From: Chrysopilus asiliformis
Lineage: Eukaryota > Arthropoda > Insecta > Diptera > Rhagionidae
Direction: 5' to 3'
Assembly: GCA_964034945.1 (NCBI GenBank)
Contig: OZ035963.1
Coordinates: forward strand, 1 to 64,000
Length of the DNA: 64,000 nucleotides
Below, in pieces: positions 60,430 to 64,000 of this stretch. The notes under the pieces are model-generated. The model made no database searches. It worked only from the letters and a program-made list of their open reading frames with translations, and was not told the origin of the DNA. Each line of letters opens with the position of its first letter. Position 1 is the first letter of the stretch. The translations under genes and the position numbers were made by a program.

Positions 60430-60565
60430 AGGGATGGTCCAAAAATATGTCAAACTTATATGGAGAGGAGCCGGGGGTCTACGGTAGTGTGACGACGGTA
60501 CTAAACTCAAAAAAAAGTGTGACGAGGGCGGGGGTAATTAGCGTGACGTATTTGCTGAATCTCTC
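60430..60565. mobile_element. Degenerate GTCCA...TGACGTAT element
   Basis: GGTCCAAAAATATGTCAAAC at 60436 and AGTGTGACGAGGGCG followed by GCGTGACGTATTTGCTG at about 60510-60555 resemble decayed ends of the GTCCATAAAATACGTCAC family. The match is imperfect. Confidence 0.3.
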
Positions 60566-60885
60566 TTAACGTTTCTCTTGGCGAAAATTCAAAAACTTTT
60601 TGCTTTAATTTTTTGGCATAAACTGAAATTTGCTACCTCAAAAAAGGTGCTATTTTGGGCGAGTAGTTTCATTCGCCCGCTTCCGGACACATAGTAAATT
60701 ATTGTTACGGCTTCTTCTGGTGATAATTAGTTGTAAATCTTAGAAATGTTGCAATCCCATCCATGATTTCAAAGAACGATGCACGATTATGCCCCTAAAC
60801 TAACTTTTGAATCATTGAAGTTTTCACTTTGGTTGAAGATTTTTTGGAAAGGGCACAGTCTCTAGTTTCATCCATATATGGCATC

Positions 60886-61022
60886 AAGAACCACCGAATT
60901 GCAGGGGGATGGTGATGGGTTAACGAAATTTCTCGTGGGCACAACTTCCATTTATGCCATGAGTTCTGTGAAAAATCACGAGAAAGTTCGTTAACCCCTC
61001 ACCATCCCCTTGCATGGTTCTT
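60886..61022. other. Long near-perfect hairpin (137 bp)
   Basis: Left stem AAGAACCA, a 6-7 nt bulge, then 37 bases from GCAGGGGGATGGTGATGGG through GTTAACGAAATTTCTCGTG (60901-60937). The right stem 60977-61022 pairs with it with only about three mismatches in the 37. The loop is about 39 nt. The stem is well above background decay for this AT-rich region. Confidence 0.85.
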
Positions 61023-61078
61023 TTTGTAAGACTATAGGTGCAGCAAAAGAGCAAAAATAAGTGGCAGAACCTCGATTT

Positions 61079-61130
61079 GAGTCCACAAAGGACTCAATAG
61101 AATTGTGAGTCCACAAAGGACTCAATAGAA
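61079..61130. repeat. Two-copy 28-bp repeat with an internal palindrome
   Basis: GAGTCCACAAAGGACTCAAT followed by AGAA occurs at 61079 and 61107. Each copy contains the inverted pair GAGTCC/GGACTC around ACAAA. Confidence 0.85.
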
Positions 61131-61852
61131 AATTGACGATGGGAGGGGGAAGGGGTTTCAGTGGATATAAAAACGAAAGAAAACTTAATTTAATTGTTCA
61201 GTTCGCAAAACTCGTGGCGCAGAGATGTTTTTAAAGATCCGCATATCCTTAAAACGTCTTCAAGATTATTTGGTTCAAACAAGGTTTTCGTGTTTAGTTT
61301 TAGAGATAAAGATGTGAAGCTGCGTCATCGACAAAAGCTGCAATGATTTTGAAGTTTTTGAAAAATGAAAACTTTCTAATGATTTTTCCTGACAAATAAA
61401 ACAAAATCACTACCGCATTTTATGCAATTTTACCAATTTGTATTTATTTATACTCTCTCCAAACAATCACTTTATTTATATAGTAGAAATCTCATAAAAT
61501 TCGATCAAAAGAAGTAGTTTTTCGGCAATAAACAATTTATATCTCATGTTTAACGATAAAAAAATTATCCTTTTCCACCTACGAGTATTCATCAAGACAA
61601 TAAAGTGATTAAATTCATTTTTAATACAATCTCTAATAGTTTTATTGCCCATAAAAACTCTATTTATAAACCGTTCTTTATGGCATATAGTAGAGTTTTC
61701 TCCCCTAAATGATAACATAGCACAAGAATTGAATCAACATTCCAAACTTGAAATGTTTTCAACAACCCTCTCCCTTTTTCGATGTAGAAAACCGCCGGAG
61801 GAATTTCCGGAGGGGGGTTGATTCGATATATAAAAGAATGGCAACAACTCAC

Positions 61853-61943
61853 CATAAATTCTTCTTCGATGTGGCTGCTGATAATGTTGTGTTGTCGTTT
61901 CCACTTCACCGTCTGGCATGCATGTTCCGATCACTATCCCCAT
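61853..61943 (-). CDS. Znrf: Candidate first coding exon of Znrf
   Basis: Minus-strand ATG at 61943 opens MGIVIGTCMPDGEVETTTQH followed by YQQPHRRRIY, and the exon ends in one base (G) before a strong GTGAGT donor at 61852-61847. The firm Znrf exon at 46445 needs exactly one base from upstream; joining gives RRIYG-IKCPVC, in line with the Gly-Phe-Lys-Cys-Pro of vertebrate ZNRF1. A Gly at position 2 with a small residue at position 6 fits N-myristoylation, as known for ZNRF1/2. The resulting 116-residue protein would be only half the vertebrate length and lack most of the glycine/serine-rich N-terminus, and the intron would be 15.4 kb. Matching phase has a one-in-three chance. Other exons may intervene. 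Confidence 0.35.
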
Positions 61944-64000
61944 AACCCCAACACAATAATTTCACTTATAAATAATCGAATGTTCGCTATAAACGTATCT
62001 TGATAATTTTATACGATTATTTGGCTTTTTGGACGTTTCGGGTGTAACTGAAATTGTCCTTTGCGTTGGCGTTTTTGTTGCTTTTGTTGTTGCTGTCGTG
62101 GCTACTGATGCTGGTCCTGATATTTCTATTCCTATTCCCAACATAATATTTTCACTTGGTTGAACACTATTTGCGATTTGTACCCCGCCAGCAACTGTGC
62201 CCCTCCCTTATAATGCCAAACACACCCGGAAATTTGTACAATTTCTATGTTACAGTTGACTAAGTTTAGTGGCTTCTATCTGACAGTCCGGATATCCCTT
62301 TGTCCAACCCAAAGCGACGCATTTTCCTACCATGTATGAGTTACAAAAATTATCGTCACACAAAAACCACAAGAGTGGAAAATGAAAAAAAATTACAGCA
62401 AAAATACGGGGAAGAGTGATGAGAAAATAACAATGACAGTAGCAACAATAATAAAAAACACAGAAGGAAAATTCCGAAATTTTCAATTTACACTATTTTT
62501 GATATTTTATGCTACATAGGGCCAAATGAAACAATGCAATGTTTTTTCTCTCCTTTTGGTTACTTTCATGGCGAAAAGAAAACTTTTTCCGGGGTATTTA
62601 GCGACACTTTTCGCTTTCCATAATATTGTGGGAAAATACTTTTCATCCCTTGCAGCCAGAGTCAAATTCCCACGATATGCTTCAATGGACGAGTGAGGGT
62701 AGAGTGAAAAGTTTTCAACTTGGCAGTTGTTCATTAAAAATACGCCATAAATTTAAAAGTGAACGGAAGGGAAAGGGGTCACCAAATATTTATCAACTCA
62801 CATCTTTTTATCAATATTTGGTGTAAAATGTCAAAGCAACACCAACCATTTTTGTCAAATTTACACCACACATATATCAAATTTTTACATTTTACGTCTT
62901 CTGCGGAAAACCGAATTTGGAAGAAAAACCTTTAAAAAACCATGTAATTTTCTTGCCAGACCAACCGCATGCCCAACCGCATGACTTTTCCTTAAAAATG
63001 GAAATAAAAAAATACAGTGAATCCGACAGGATGGCAGGCAGGCGTCTTCAATTTACCGCCTGCTGTCGTGTTTTTTTTTCCTGCCCTCTCGAGGTTTTTC
63101 GTACGTGTCTCACAGTCGGTTTTCATGGAATTCTCACGAAATCATTTTCCTGGAATTAAACTTCTTGACATGTTTCACTAATTTTGTTATATTTTGGGAG
63201 GGTAACGTACTAATTGAGCTTTTCGAGTTTTCATTGCGACTGAAAAACTGCTGTTCGAGACGGCAAAAATATATACTGCGCTGGAAAATTGAATTGAATT
63301 TTCCCTTTTTAAAAATTTAAAAAAAAACATCAAACGAATAATGTTGCTGCCGGCTGGATGGCTGAGAATTTATGTTTTATGAGGACGAGTACACCGTAAT
63401 TACATATCGATACGATGAATGCATATGTGTGAATATAATATGGGAACGTGTACACGTATGTATGAATAAAAATTCATATCACATTGAAAAGGAAAAATAA
63501 GTGTGGGATGTGCGAGACGTAAAAGGGATACTCAACGAGCAGGCCATTAACAAATTCATGTTTGAATATCGTCGGTGAATTCGTGCACGAGTGTACACAT
63601 TCTAATTGAATAATATTTTCATATTTTTACCTAAATTATTAATTTTATGTTGCGGAATTCAATTCAATCTAATTTTGTATCAAACATAATTCAAACAAGG
63701 CTGGAATAAAGTTTTGGAATTTAGGTCAATTTGCTGTAATTTCATTCGATAGATTGATTTTTTCGAAAAAAGGATAATTATTTAAAACTCGTATGTTGGT
63801 AGTTATAAAAGTGGTTTGATTAACTTGTAATAAAGCTCAGGAACTCATTTATCCTCGAACAACTAAACTCTGGAACAACCTATCACTCAGTTTTTTTTTT
63901 GAGATTTTCAGCATTTTTTCTTTGCGTTTTTATGCAAGCGGAAGTGTTTTCAAAATACATCAAACTTATCCGAAATGTTATCGGGAATGAAGAGGAGAGG
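61944..64000. other. Right flank, no firm gene
   Basis: If the candidate Znrf exon is real, its promoter lies here. A minus-strand frame ending at 61962 (84 stop-free codons, threonine/alanine-rich TTATTKATKTPTQRT) is noted but not called. From 62160 to the end the DNA is AT-rich with no recognised coding or repeat feature. Confidence 0.5.

Larger units (their letters stand above)
46446..61852. other. 15-kb region upstream of the firm Znrf exons
   Basis: Probably one long Znrf intron if the candidate first exon is right; otherwise upstream intergenic DNA. I find no convincing exon of any other gene. It holds several palindromic elements, dispersed repeat C copies, the (CAGTCTGTCTGT)n array and the long hairpin listed separately, and a run of 11 C at about 48126. 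The part at 50600-51750 is less AT-rich than its surroundings but shows no open frame with splice context. Confidence 0.55.

Noticed and set aside
61962..62213. Thr/Ala-rich reverse frame (TTATTKATKTPTQRT)
   Set aside because: Could be a Ser/Thr-rich N-terminus, but there is no donor in a useful phase and no similarity I recognise; the neighbouring MGIVIG exon fits Znrf better.

Overview
This looks like nuclear DNA from an insect, most likely a fly (Diptera, perhaps a lower or nematoceran group). The intergenic DNA is AT-rich, introns are mostly 50-370 nt with canonical GT-AG ends, and the genes are single-copy animal genes with clear insect-type architecture. There are no operons, CRISPR arrays or bacterial mobile elements. 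The exact species cannot be read from the sequence.

Layout. (1) 1-17549 is a satellite block: 49 perfect copies of a 36-bp C-rich repeat that runs off the left edge, then degenerate 38-, ~110- and ~330-bp repeats, then three long higher-order repeats (4345, 4519 and 4889 bp) plus a 330-bp fourth fragment. Each higher-order unit carries a CCCCAAAA-type minisatellite and an inner array of a 185-bp satellite; the inner arrays differ by whole 185-bp monomers. (2) 17550-34879 is a compact gene island with six intact spliced genes: DNAJC25 (+), a p24/TMED5-type cargo receptor (-), a DPY-19 C-mannosyltransferase (+), RNA polymerase III subunit RPC9/CRCP (+), DENR (-) and virilizer/VIRMA (+). (3) 34880-64000 is gene-poor. 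It holds the last three exons of a ZNRF-type RING E3 ligase (-), with a tentative first exon 15 kb upstream at 61853-61943. Its introns and surroundings are filled with foldback elements, a LINE 3' end, tandem repeats and a 1.16-kb (CAGTCTGTCTGT)n array.

How the genes relate. They are housekeeping genes with unrelated jobs: ER/Golgi protein handling (DNAJC25, TMED5, DPY-19), Pol III transcription (RPC9), translation reinitiation (DENR), m6A mRNA methylation (vir) and membrane-associated ubiquitination (ZNRF). Neighbours alternate in strand, giving convergent pairs (DNAJC25/TMED5, RPC9/DENR, vir/Znrf) and divergent pairs (TMED5/DPY-19, DENR/vir). RPC9 and DENR stop codons are only 39 nt apart, so their mature 3' ends must overlap.

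No clear undescribed protein system was found. The most unusual material is structural: the satellite block with its exact 6-monomer internal duplication, a nested foldback element enclosing a 122-bp satellite, a microsatellite apparently grown from the tail of a dispersed repeat, and a long near-perfect hairpin at 60886-61022.
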